A DNA stretch of 64,000 bases from NCBI RefSeq assembly GCF_002162375.1, contig NZ_CP021425.1, positions 3,170,766 through 3,234,765 of the forward strand. Reading direction: 5' to 3'. Numbering within the stretch: position 1 is the first letter of the stretch; the number at the start of each line of letters is the position of its first letter. The translations under genes were made by a program, and so were the position numbers. The notes under the pieces were generated by a model. It was not told where the DNA came from. It worked only from the letters and a program-made list of their open reading frames with translations, and ran no database searches. Shown here in pieces: positions 16,608 through 26,196 of the stretch. The stretch is from Oleiphilus messinensis. GTDB taxonomy: Bacteria; Pseudomonadota; Gammaproteobacteria; Pseudomonadales; Oleiphilaceae.

Positions 16608-19179
16608 CTTGGCTGAGATCCCGCATGGACACAACGACTCCACGATGTTTCTGGCCAATCGTGTAAGGCGTGACTGAAACTTCAACTTCAGTATTATCAT
16701 TTAGCACGTAAAGCTGAGAGTAAGACCCGGCTTCGGTGTTGGCTTTCTCGATCTTCTCGTGCAATCCGTCAAAATCGTATTTAAGTGATAAATCTTTAAA
16801 CGAGCGATTGATATCAAAGTCCATGATATTGACATACTGCCTCAAAGCATGGGTATATCGGCGAATATTTAAATTCGAATCGAGGAACAGCACCGCAATA
16901 CGTGTGGTTTTCAGCAGGTTTTCAAAATCATTGTTCGCTTCGGTGAGCTCGGCAATTTTTTGCTGATGTTCACTATTGACAGTGTATAACTCTTCGTTAA
17001 CAGATTGGAGCTCCTCATTTGTTGACTGTAATTCTTCATTAGCAGCCATCAACTCTTCGTTGCTCGACTGAAGTTCTTCGCTGGTCGAGTCCAGTTCCTC
17101 CATGACTTCCCGATACATTCTTTGGCATTCAACTAAGGCTTTGTCCAATTCCGATATTCGCTGCTGTGCTTGCTGATCAATATCATATTCAATATCAGCC
17201 GTATTGGTTTTGCTTTCCTGTAGAAAGCTGATCGCGGTGTAGGTTTGCACACTATCCTTTTCCTGGATAGGGAAGCATTTTAAAGACCATAAAGTCGCAG
17301 TATTTTCGCCCTCCAACTGACACCGATAAACATTCTTCAATAAAATACTTCGCTTTTCGAGAATGACCTGATGCGCCGCGGAAAGGGCCTGGCTGGCTAT
17401 GTCGGGTATCAGCACATCTGCTACATCATTGGTAACCAACCCCGGTTTGAGTTTGGCGGTAAATATGGAGCAATCTCCGTAGGAATAAATCAGTTGTAAC
17501 TTATGGTTTACCACCATAGTGGGCGGTACAAAGTGGTCAAAAATCACTTTTTGACCAATCGGCGTATTGGGCATACGGCGCCGTGCGTCGATCTTCGCAG
17601 ACTCTTCAATGTATCGCGGAATTGCTCGGGGTTGGTAGCGGTGCTGACGAACGCCCCCCGTGTGAATGGATGTGACAGGAATTCTGAGATCTTTTGTTTT
17701 CCGGTATATTCTCAGTTTGGAGTCAATAATATCGAAATAGTTATTGAAGTTTCCTGGAGACTCGGCACTCCCGAGTAATAACGCACCGTCGAGCCGAAGC
17801 GAAAAGTGGAAAAAAGCAAGGGCTTTCTGTTGTGCCTGCGCTTGCAAATAAATCAGGGTGTTTCGGCAACTGACAAGATGCATATTTGAGAATGGAGGAT
17901 CTTGAATAATGTTGTGAGTTGCAAATACAACCATAGACCGCAACTCTTTCGTGACTTGATAGTGGCCATCGGGTTGCTGGATAAAATACTTGCTTAACAG
18001 GTTTACTGGAACTTCAGTTGCAATCGTGGTCGGATAAATACCAGTAGCACCAAAAGCTACCGCAGCCTGATCAATATCGCTGGCGAAAATCTTGATGTGT
18101 CGTGTTACCCCCAGGGATTCACAACATTCTGCAAATAATAAGGCCATGGTGTAGGCCTCTTCACCGGTTGAGCACCCCACACACCATATTCTGATCGGGT
18201 CTCCGGGCGTAGAGGATTTAACCAATGGAATAATCACATCTGCTCTTAATACATCCCAAACCTCATGATCCCGAAAAAATTGAGTGACCCCAATGAGCAA
18301 GTCTCGTTTTACCTGTTCGATTTCTTCTGGATTATCCAGTAAAAACTGGTGATAGTCCTTGAGACTGGGCTTACCGTTAATACTCATTCGGTGGACAATT
18401 CTTCGGGATACAGTCGATTCTTTATAGGCCTTGAAGTCGAGCTCTGTTTTTTCCCGTATCAAATTTAAGACACTCTCCAAGAGCTCCAGGTTCTCTGAAA
18501 AATGGTGTAAAAACTGGTTAGAACGATGCCTACGGAGTGGGTGGGAAATATATTTTTGAACGTGGGTTGGTATCTGGTTAACCGGAAGCACAAAATCAAC
18601 ACAGCCCGTATCGATGGCACTCAAAGGCATGCCGTCAAACTGCGCTTCTTCCGGCGATTGTGTGATGATCATCGCCCCCATTTCCTTCATCTGGACCAGC
18701 CCCCGACTTCCATCAGATCCGGTACCCGACAGGATAATACCGATGGATCGGTTTTGAGCATCTTCCGCTACAGACCGGAACAGCTCATTGATTGGCATGT
18801 TGATACGATTATCAGGTGGTAAGTCTGAAAGATAGATCTGCCCCTCGGCAATCCGCATGAGTTTCCCGGCGGGAATTAAATAAATCGTATCGCGCTCCAA
18901 CGCCACGCCTTCTTCGGCGAGGTGAATCGCCATACGAGTGTGTTTGGTCAGGAGTTCGTCCATCAGACTAATATAATCAGGTGATAAATGTTGGACGACG
19001 ATATAGGCTAACCCGAGATCAAATGGCATGCTGTCAAACAAGGCTTGCAGAGCTTCCAAGCCACCAGCAGAGGCACCTATTGCAACAATATGGCTCGGAC
19101 TGTTGTCCTTTTGACGTTTCGTTTCGGATTGTTTACCCAATGATGAATTAGTTAAGGGTTGTGAAGGATTTTGATTCAT
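16600..19179 (-). CDS. CheB-CheR fusion with coiled coil and PAS
   Basis: Chemoreceptor methylesterase and methyltransferase in one chain of about 860 residues. The CheB catalytic triad is visible (Ser in GASAGG, His in VVQHLSP, Asp in GTGSDGSRG), without a receiver domain. The CheR part has the zinc-free SAM-binding core (RIWCVGCSTGEEAYTMAL) and HLVSCRNTLIYL. A long coiled coil of repeated ELQSxNEEL heptads and a C-terminal PAS follow. Fusions of this type are usually tied to non-motility signalling rather than classical chemotaxis. The ATG at 19179 is chosen for its AGGAAG site; the frame extends further to a TTG. It overlaps the upstream GGDEF-EAL gene by 32 bases. Confidence 0.92.
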   Translation of the reverse strand: MNQNPSQPLTNSSLGKQSETKRQKDNSPSHIVAIGASAGGLEALQALFDSMPFDLGLAYIVVQHLSPDYISLMDELLTKHTRMAIHLAEEGVALERDTIYLIPAGKLMRIAEGQIYLSDLPPDNRINMPINELFRSVAEDAQNRSIGIILSGTGSDGSRGLVQMKEMGAMIITQSPEEAQFDGMPLSAIDTGCVDFVLPVNQIPTHVQKYISHPLRRHRSNQFLHHFSENLELLESVLNLIREKTELDFKAYKESTVSRRIVHRMSINGKPSLKDYHQFLLDNPEEIEQVKRDLLIGVTQFFRDHEVWDVLRADVIIPLVKSSTPGDPIRIWCVGCSTGEEAYTMALLFAECCESLGVTRHIKIFASDIDQAAVAFGATGIYPTTIATEVPVNLLSKYFIQQPDGHYQVTKELRSMVVFATHNIIQDPPFSNMHLVSCRNTLIYLQAQAQQKALAFFHFSLRLDGALLLGSAESPGNFNNYFDIIDSKLRIYRKTKDLRIPVTSIHTGGVRQHRYQPRAIPRYIEESAKIDARRRMPNTPIGQKVIFDHFVPPTMVVNHKLQLIYSYGDCSIFTAKLKPGLVTNDVADVLIPDIASQALSAAHQVILEKRSILLKNVYRCQLEGENTATLWSLKCFPIQEKDSVQTYTAISFLQESKTNTADIEYDIDQQAQQRISELDKALVECQRMYREVMEELDSTSEELQSSNEELMAANEELQSTNEELQSVNEELYTVNSEHQQKIAELTEANNDFENLLKTTRIAVLFLDSNLNIRRYTHALRQYVNIMDFDINRSFKDLSLKYDFDGLHEKIEKANTEAGSYSQLYVLNDNTEVEVSVTPYTIGQKHRGVVVSMRDLSQDE

Positions 19180-21154
19180 ATTTTTCTTCCTGAAGCGTCG
19201 CAAAAAACTGAACCAAACTATTCATGTCCATTGGTTTTGCGTAGTAGTAACCTTGTATGGATTTAATGTTGAGCGACTCAACATAGCGCAATTGCTCTTC
19301 AGTCTCTACGCCTTCAGCAAGTATATTCAAGTCGAGGGATTGACCCAGTAACGTAATTGCTTTTATTGCAGATTTAAACTTTTTAGATTGATGGAGCCGC
19401 ATGATGAAGTAACGATCGATTTTTAATTCGTCAAACGGGTAGTTCATCAAACGCTGAAAAGAGCTGTAACCCGTGCCAAAATCATCCATTGAAATTTTGA
19501 ACCCTTTTTGTTTCAGGTCAACAATATTCTGTTCAACCAGTCTGTCACTGCCCAGGAGTGCTTGCTCTGTTATTTCGAGATAAATTTGCCTTGGTAGCAA
19601 TTCAAATTCGTTAACTTCTGCGCACAGTTTTGACACAAAATCAAATTGTGAAAACTGCATTGCATCGATATTCAAATGTAAACTCAGGCCACAGTAGTCG
19701 TGCAGGTTATCATTTCTGAAACGCTTCAGTAAACCGGCATAGGCAGAAAGGCCACGGGTTAACATCTGCTTGAACAATTCGTTGGAACAATGGGAATGCT
19801 GTGCAGTTTCAATGATATCCTCGACACCATTGTGATATTTGCACTCAGGAAACCTTGATAAAGCCTCAACTGAAGAGGGTCTTCCACCCTCATAGATTGG
19901 TTGGAAGTAGATCTCGATACATTGTGTATCAAGAATATGCCGCAATTCCTGATTCTTGTTTTGTATCTTGATTTGCGTTTTACGAAAACGATCATCATAA
20001 AAAGCCACTTTCCGATCAGACTGTTTGGCTTTATACATCGCCATATCCGCCATGCGCAGCCATTCACTGGACACTTCCACTGCGTTTTTAAGATTCAGAT
20101 TTGCCAAGGCTTTTGCGGTAACGATACCAATACTGGCGCTAATCCCGTGGTGAACGCCACTTACACTTACATTTTCATTGAGTTTCTTTAACACTTTTTC
20201 TGAGAAAGCAAAGACATCATGTTGAGACTGGATATTTGAAGCAAATATGACGAACTCATCACCACCCAGGCGAGCAACCGTATCGCACGATCGAGTCACA
20301 TGCAGGAGTCGTTCGCCCACAATTTTCAATACCTCATCGCCGACTCGATGACCGAATCGGTCATTTATGGGTTTGAATTCGTTGAGATCGATAAATGCGA
20401 GTAGCGAGTTCTCCAGACCATTCGAATCGTGGGCTGACTGGATCTTTTCCAATAGAAATTCCCGGTTTGATAATCGTGTCAATCCATCATGGCTGACCAG
20501 ATATTTCAACTCTCGAGTTGTTTCGTGCTCTCGTGTGACGTCTGTTAAAACATGAATAAACGATTGTATTTTAAGCGATGCTTCAAATTGCGGGATGACA
20601 TCAACCGAGAGAGTGCGCCGTTTACCCAGTGGCGAAATAATCGATACTTTTTTGCTTAGGGCATGAGATTCGCCTTTCGCAATTTGCAGATAAAACTCCT
20701 GAAAAGTGGAATCAATATCTTCTTCAAAAACGGACATCCAGCCCCTGCCCGGAAGCTCATCCGGGCCCAGGCCGAGCAAATGACAGGTTTGATCGTTGAA
20801 GTAGATTAGATTAAATGAAGAATCAGTCTTCATAACTCCGACAGGGAGACCGTTAACGACACTCCCCAAATCGAAATACAGCGGCAAGCTCACCGCTAAC
20901 CAACCGCTGTTTAACTTGAAAATGTAATGGTTTAAATGATGAGAGTCCTGAACCAGATAAATCGGGTAGGAAAAATGGGGCCCAAACATACCTTCCTTGG
21001 CGTTTTCCAGAAAGTTATGGATGTTCTCTGGCCACAAACTCGAGTTGTCATCATCGGTAATGATTGCGAGTCCATCACGATCATAACGCAGTGTACTCCC
21101 ACCTGCGGGCTCAACGAAAAAATTAATAATTTGATGGAATAATTCAATATCCAT
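19148..21154 (-). CDS. PAS-GGDEF-EAL protein (cyclic-di-GMP turnover)
   Basis: 668 residues, no membrane helices: an N-terminal sensory region, a PAS domain (VGVMKTDSSFNLIYFNDQT), a GGDEF domain with intact catalytic loop (ARLGGDEFVIF), and an EAL domain. The EAL active-site elements look complete: VEALSRF, HLNID, YLEITEQ, MDDFGTGYSSF, ELKIDRYF, LAEGVE and QGYYYAKP. It could therefore both make and degrade cyclic-di-GMP, with the PAS domain choosing the balance. It is the first gene of a tightly overlapping train with the CheB-CheR fusion, the second PAS protein and probably modABC. No RxxD inhibitory site was found just upstream of GGDEF. Confidence 0.93.
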   Translation of the reverse strand: MDIELFHQIINFFVEPAGGSTLRYDRDGLAIITDDDNSSLWPENIHNFLENAKEGMFGPHFSYPIYLVQDSHHLNHYIFKLNSGWLAVSLPLYFDLGSVVNGLPVGVMKTDSSFNLIYFNDQTCHLLGLGPDELPGRGWMSVFEEDIDSTFQEFYLQIAKGESHALSKKVSIISPLGKRRTLSVDVIPQFEASLKIQSFIHVLTDVTREHETTRELKYLVSHDGLTRLSNREFLLEKIQSAHDSNGLENSLLAFIDLNEFKPINDRFGHRVGDEVLKIVGERLLHVTRSCDTVARLGGDEFVIFASNIQSQHDVFAFSEKVLKKLNENVSVSGVHHGISASIGIVTAKALANLNLKNAVEVSSEWLRMADMAMYKAKQSDRKVAFYDDRFRKTQIKIQNKNQELRHILDTQCIEIYFQPIYEGGRPSSVEALSRFPECKYHNGVEDIIETAQHSHCSNELFKQMLTRGLSAYAGLLKRFRNDNLHDYCGLSLHLNIDAMQFSQFDFVSKLCAEVNEFELLPRQIYLEITEQALLGSDRLVEQNIVDLKQKGFKISMDDFGTGYSSFQRLMNYPFDELKIDRYFIMRLHQSKKFKSAIKAITLLGQSLDLNILAEGVETEEQLRYVESLNIKSIQGYYYAKPMDMNSLVQFFATLQEEKYESKSFTTLN

Positions 21155-21354
21155 ATCCGGGTAACTCTTTTAGAAAACGTTCAACAACATGAGCATGGTT
21201 TGATCGCACTCGGAACGTTCAGATCAACAAACCTGACTGTTTTGCTAAGTTTAGGCTATCGATACGTAAAGTCACTCATTGCCTGGTATTAAACACAATC
21301 TGATTTTGACTTTCGAGACTTACTTCTACTATCTGAATTTATTGATTTATAGAT

Positions 21355-21384
21355 AAAAAAAGGGAGCCATTTAGACCCCCTTTT
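21355..21384 (-). terminator. Intrinsic terminator after the decarboxylase gene
   Basis: On the minus strand AAAAGGGGG, a short loop and CTCCC are followed by a run of seven T, a classical Rho-independent layout placed about 40 bases after the decarboxylase stop. The reverse direction also ends in T residues. An extra small hairpin (CTCAAG-TAG-CTTGAG, 21396-21410) lies between the stop and the terminator. Confidence 0.75.
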
Positions 21385-21423
21385 CGATTTATTCACTCAA
21401 GTAGCTTGAGCCAGGTTATTTTA

Positions 21424-22731
21424 TTAACCAATCTGCAAGGCAAACAGTTCTTCAGATTCTCGTGGATCGTTGAATACAACAATCTTCGCTTTTCGGAAGA
21501 AATTAAACTCTGTCGCCGTTGCTGATGAATAGGCTCCCATCATTCGCGCAATAATCAAATCGCCATTCTTGAGTGCCGGCAACTGAATATCTTCAGCGAT
21601 GACATCGATACTATCGCAGGTTGGTCCTGCCAGTACAGACGGAAAACGCTCACCTTCCCAGTGTAAGGCATCAATTGGGTAAGCCCCATGATCAAAGATT
21701 ACACCGCTATATGAACCATATACACCATCATCAAGGTAGTACCAGGTCTTTCCATCGCGGACAGACTGGCCCATCACAGACGATACACTGATCATCGCTG
21801 GTGCAACAATGAAGCGGCCCGGCTCCGCAATCACTTTTACGGTGTCGGGTAATTCGCCTAAAGCTTCACGAATGGGCGCACAAAATTCATCAATACAGTG
21901 ACCATTTTCCTGGTAATCAACAGGAAATCCGCCGCCAATATCCAAAGTACTTAAAGCCGGCAAACCTGATTCTGAAACCTGCCGAATTAATGCACCGCTT
22001 CGTGTAATCGCTTCCACGTATTTACCGGCATCCATTGTTTGCGAACCGACATGGAACGATAGACCTTTAACGTGAATGCCCCACTCTTTTGCTTTTTTAA
22101 TCAGGTCAAGCGCTGCTTCCGGGCTACATCCGAATTTTTTCGAGAGATCCGCGAATGCCGCAGCATTGCGGAAACTCAAACGAATTAATACTTCGGCTTC
22201 GTCACGATACGGTATGAACTTTTCCAGCTCATTTTCACTATCCACCACAAAAACACAGCAACCATAATCCAGGGCATCCTTGATATCACGATCACGCTTA
22301 ATTGGATGAGTGTGAATTGTTTTTTCAGCTGGCACACCAACTTCTCGCACCAGATCAACTTCACCGCTGGTTGCCAAGTCAAAACTGGCTCCTTCTTGCA
22401 GCAATGTTGCGACCACAGCCGGATGAGGCAATGGTTTCAGTGCGAAATGCAGAGTTACGCCAGGTAACGCATTTTGTAACGAGCGATATTGATGACGAAC
22501 AGTATCGCAATTCAATAACAGCAATGGTGCACCGTGCTCAGCTACCATAGATTCAATTAGCTGAAGCTCGGTTTGTTTTCGAGTGTGTAAGTCTACGATT
22601 ATTGCATTTTCACTGATCGAATGAGCTGAATGGATGGAAGCAACAGACTCAGTACCCAGAGCTACTGAATTGTCAGATACAGAATCAGAACGATCAATTT
22701 GAGAATCAATAAAGGAAATAGACACGAGCAC
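21424..22731 (-). CDS. Ornithine/lysine decarboxylase, fold III PLP enzyme
   Basis: Alanine-racemase-fold decarboxylase making putrescine or cadaverine. The PLP lysine is in HFALKPLPHP, the phosphate-binding motif is DIGGGFP, EPGRFIVAPA follows, and the catalytic Cys is in GPTCDSIDVI, the segment typical of eukaryotic-type ornithine decarboxylase. Diaminopimelate decarboxylase is less likely given that segment. A Ser-rich leader of about 45 residues precedes the domain. The start appears to be GTG (22731, or 22725) behind GGAGGGG. It stands alone between the terminator at 21355 and a strong inverted repeat at 22923. Substrate choice between ornithine and lysine cannot be read with confidence. 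Confidence 0.88.
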   Translation of the reverse strand: MLVSISFIDSQIDRSDSVSDNSVALGTESVASIHSAHSISENAIIVDLHTRKQTELQLIESMVAEHGAPLLLLNCDTVRHQYRSLQNALPGVTLHFALKPLPHPAVVATLLQEGASFDLATSGEVDLVREVGVPAEKTIHTHPIKRDRDIKDALDYGCCVFVVDSENELEKFIPYRDEAEVLIRLSFRNAAAFADLSKKFGCSPEAALDLIKKAKEWGIHVKGLSFHVGSQTMDAGKYVEAITRSGALIRQVSESGLPALSTLDIGGGFPVDYQENGHCIDEFCAPIREALGELPDTVKVIAEPGRFIVAPAMISVSSVMGQSVRDGKTWYYLDDGVYGSYSGVIFDHGAYPIDALHWEGERFPSVLAGPTCDSIDVIAEDIQLPALKNGDLIIARMMGAYSSATATEFNFFRKAKIVVFNDPRESEELFALQIG

Positions 22732-22922
22732 GCCCCTCCAATAAAAAAAGTAACAAACATCTGAGTCGCGATGGATCGACGACCAGGTTCGGATAAAGTT
22801 ACTCTGTATGGATAGTTACTCTGTTGCCTTGGCGCAGCTTGCCTGCGATGTACTTGGGTTGGCTATCTTCAAGAAAGTGGCGCAATAATAAGTTTTTTTT
22901 GAGTGATTGCAAGTTAATTTTT

Positions 22923-22961
22923 TGGGTATACAACAGATATTTGTAACCTGTTGTATACCCA
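22923..22961. repeat. 14-base perfect inverted repeat between the RND and decarboxylase genes
   Basis: TGGGTATACAACAG (22923-22936) and its exact complement CTGTTGTATACCCA (22948-22961) are separated by 11 bases. It lies about 40 bases past the RND transporter stop and about 190 bases before the decarboxylase start. There is no T run after it in the direction of transcription, so it is not a standard intrinsic terminator. A regulator-binding site, an RNA hairpin in the decarboxylase leader or a Rho-type 3' end are the options. Confidence 0.8.
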
Positions 22962-22999
22962 GGTTTAATCCCTGGAAATGGTGTTTCCTGAAGGGCGTA

Positions 23000-25900
23000 T
23001 TATGACGAAGTCGAAGTAATTGGCGACTCTACCGTAGAAGGTAAATCGGAAGCGCCCTCTAAATTCTCTTTGGGATGACTTTTTGCGATCAGCATATACA
23101 ACGACGGAACAACAAAAAGTGTAAATATCGTTCCGATTGCCATGCCGCCGACTAAAACAACCCCGATGGAATTACGTGCTGCGGCTCCGGGCCCGTCGAC
23201 TAACGTTAATGGGAAGTGACCTGCTACTGTCGCGACAGATGTCATTAACACAGGACGGAGCCGAGTCATGGCTGCAGATTGAATCGCTTCGAGTTTTTGA
23301 ACGCCTTCTTCTTGCAATTTATTGGCAAACTCGACAATTAAAATGCCGTTCTTCGCAATTAAGCCGACTAACGTAACCAAACCAACTTGTGCGTAGATAT
23401 TCAAGGTCGTTGTCCAACCATTAGTCCAGTAAGGCATATCTGGGTTGGGCATTTTCAGGGTTGTAAAAATCAACGCACCGAACATTGCCAAAGGGACAGA
23501 TCCCAACAATATCACCAACGGATCACGGAAAGAGTTAAACTGAATGGCGAGTACCAGAAAGATCATTAATATTGCCATCAATAATGCGGGAAGGAATTTT
23601 CCCCCTTCGGTTCTTAACTGCCGCGACTCTCCCGTGTAATTGGTGGTATAACCTGCAGGTAATATTTCCGCAGATGCAGTTTCCAACACCTTTAACCCTT
23701 CATCAAGTTGAGCGGTCATACCTGACAATTTGATAGCATTGAGCTGTTGGAATCGATTTAATGATCTCGGAACCGTACTATCCTCAATTTGTGCAATCGC
23801 ACTCAACGGCATCAACTGATTGTTCGGTCCGGTAATGTAAATGCTCTTGAGTTGTTCCGGGGTTAAACGCTCAGCTCGCATCACTTGCGGAATAACTTTA
23901 TATGCCCGGCCATTGATGTTGAAACGGTTAACATAATTTCCACCTAGAGCAGTACTCAAATCCGCGCCAACTTGAGCGTTGTTTAAGCCAAGGGCAGCGA
24001 CTTTCTCGTGGTTGATCACAATTTCAGACTGTGGTTGATCGTATTTCAAATCAATTTCAGGGGGAAAATAGAATAATCCACTTTCCATGGCTTTCATTTG
24101 CAACTTCTGGGCATATTCAAGCATTTCCTCCGGCTCTGCTGTTGAGGTGATTAAAAACTCAATCGGGAAATTACTACCGCCCGGTAAAGCCGGTGGTTGT
24201 GCCGCGAATACTTGTATGCCAGGAATTGCCGACAGCTGTGCCTGCATATCCGGAACAATTTGTGAGATGGAACGATCACGCTGATCCCAGGGTTTAACCA
24301 CCATCCCGCTAAAACCGCCCACACCCAACGCGGCTGCAAAAGGATCTGAAGGGGCCATCAGAATCTGAAACGTAAGTTCCCGCTCTGGCGCATTGAGAAA
24401 AACCTGTTCAGCAGCCTTACCGAAGTGTTGTTTCTGATCAGCAGATGCATTGGCAGCATTATTGATAATACCGAACATAAAACCCTGATCTTCCAGCGGT
24501 GCCAGCTCCTTTGGTGAGAACATGTACATAGGCACAATCATTAAACTAAGCAGAGCCCATGCCCCATAGACTGCGGGCCTGACTTTCAACGTTTGCGCAA
24601 GAATTCTGCCATAGACATCACGCAGATGATCAAAGCGGTGGTTAACCCAGCCGGTAAAGCCTTTTTCTTCTTTATCCGCGCTCGGCAAGAGCTTGGCACT
24701 CATCATGGGGGACAGCGTGAGTGCGACAATACCGGAAATTGTTACCGCTCCTGCCAATGTCAGTGCAAATTCACGGAATAGCGAACCGGTTAACCCACCC
24801 TGTAGGCCAATGGGAGTGTAGACCGCAGCCAATGTGATGGTCATTGCGATAACGGGGCCAATCAGCTCCCGTGCGCCAATTTTAGCTGCCTCAAATGGGG
24901 TACGCCCTTCTCGTAAGTGACGCTCAACATTTTCAACTACAACGATTGCATCATCAACAACCAGCCCGACTGATAAAACTATCGCTAACAAGGTGAGTAA
25001 GTTTAGAGTAAAGCCAAACGTCTGCATTAAGAAAATCGCACCGATTAACGAGACTGGAATCGCAACAACCGGCACAATAACGGAACGAATTGAACCTAAA
25101 AACAGGAAAATAACGATGATAACGATCAATAAAGTATCTATGAGAGTTACAACAACTTCGTGAATCGCGTTACTGATGTATTCTGATGCATCGTAACCAA
25201 GGTTGGCTTGTAAGCCGGGTGGCAAACTCGCTTTAATGCCCTCCAGATCCTCTTTCACCCGTTGAACAACTTCTATTGTGTTCGCGTTTGACAGGGGGAA
25301 TATTCCCATGAAGACTGCAGTTTGACCGTTAAAACTCACATTCGTATCATAATCCTCAGCCCCTAATTCAACGTCCGCTACGTCTTTCAAACGTACGATA
25401 ACATCGTTGTTTTCGGATATAACCAGATTTTCGAATTCCTCAACAGTATGGAGATCCGTATTGGCGGTAAGGTAAACCTGGTCGTACGCTCCTTTGGTGC
25501 TGCCCACTGCAGAGAGGTAGTTATTTGCAGCCAAAGCACCTCTGACTTGAGAAGGACTCACGCTCATGGCGGCCATACGAGCAGGTTTCAACCAGACCCG
25601 CATTGCAAACGTACGGGCACCATAGATTTCTGCGCGTTGAACTCCGGCAAGTGAAGCCAGACGGGGCTGTACCACCCGAACCAAATAGTCTGTTATTTCA
25701 CTTTGTGACATGATCTCCGAATAAAAGCTCAGATAAGCTGCTGCAAATTCAGAATCTGCAGACTGCAGACTGATGGATGGTATTTGCGCCTCAGCAGGCA
25801 ATTCATTGCGTACCTGATTGACTTTGGAAGTAATGTCCGCCAACGCTTTTGTAGAGTCGTAGTTCAGCTTTAATCGCGCGGTAACCAAAGAGAGATTGGA

Positions 25901-26158
25901 AAGGCTTTTGGACTCCACATAGTCAATACCGTCAGCCGACGCGATAGCACCTTCAATTGCAGTTGTAACGAATCCTTTAACCACTTCAGCACTGGCACCA
26001 ACGTATTGTGTCGCAACAATAACCGATGCATTTTCACTCTGTGGGTATTGCCTGACACTCAGAGACTGCCAGGCTTGTATACCCGCAATCACGATCAGGA
26101 TGTTAACAACGATTGCGAGCACGGGCTTTTTAACGAATATATCGGTAATATTTTTCAT
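23000..26158 (-). CDS. RND multidrug efflux transporter (HAE1 type)
   Basis: Proton-driven inner-membrane pump of 1052 residues, the usual AcrB/MexB size. Twelve helices with two large periplasmic loops are expected. The proton-relay pair is in GLVVDDAIVVVEN (helix 4) and the opening IFVKKPVLAIVVN is typical. The C-terminal region keeps LVGLIAKNGILIVEFAN. It follows its membrane-fusion partner by 38 bases on the same strand. No outer-membrane channel or regulator gene is adjacent, so it probably uses a shared TolC. Substrates cannot be predicted. Confidence 0.95.
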   Translation of the reverse strand: MKNITDIFVKKPVLAIVVNILIVIAGIQAWQSLSVRQYPQSENASVIVATQYVGASAEVVKGFVTTAIEGAIASADGIDYVESKSLSNLSLVTARLKLNYDSTKALADITSKVNQVRNELPAEAQIPSISLQSADSEFAAAYLSFYSEIMSQSEITDYLVRVVQPRLASLAGVQRAEIYGARTFAMRVWLKPARMAAMSVSPSQVRGALAANNYLSAVGSTKGAYDQVYLTANTDLHTVEEFENLVISENNDVIVRLKDVADVELGAEDYDTNVSFNGQTAVFMGIFPLSNANTIEVVQRVKEDLEGIKASLPPGLQANLGYDASEYISNAIHEVVVTLIDTLLIVIIVIFLFLGSIRSVIVPVVAIPVSLIGAIFLMQTFGFTLNLLTLLAIVLSVGLVVDDAIVVVENVERHLREGRTPFEAAKIGARELIGPVIAMTITLAAVYTPIGLQGGLTGSLFREFALTLAGAVTISGIVALTLSPMMSAKLLPSADKEEKGFTGWVNHRFDHLRDVYGRILAQTLKVRPAVYGAWALLSLMIVPMYMFSPKELAPLEDQGFMFGIINNAANASADQKQHFGKAAEQVFLNAPERELTFQILMAPSDPFAAALGVGGFSGMVVKPWDQRDRSISQIVPDMQAQLSAIPGIQVFAAQPPALPGGSNFPIEFLITSTAEPEEMLEYAQKLQMKAMESGLFYFPPEIDLKYDQPQSEIVINHEKVAALGLNNAQVGADLSTALGGNYVNRFNINGRAYKVIPQVMRAERLTPEQLKSIYITGPNNQLMPLSAIAQIEDSTVPRSLNRFQQLNAIKLSGMTAQLDEGLKVLETASAEILPAGYTTNYTGESRQLRTEGGKFLPALLMAILMIFLVLAIQFNSFRDPLVILLGSVPLAMFGALIFTTLKMPNPDMPYWTNGWTTTLNIYAQVGLVTLVGLIAKNGILIVEFANKLQEEGVQKLEAIQSAAMTRLRPVLMTSVATVAGHFPLTLVDGPGAAARNSIGVVLVGGMAIGTIFTLFVVPSLYMLIAKSHPKENLEGASDLPSTVESPITSTSS

Positions 26159-26196
26159 AAACTTTATGCCGATTCACTGTCTCGATTGAGTATCTG

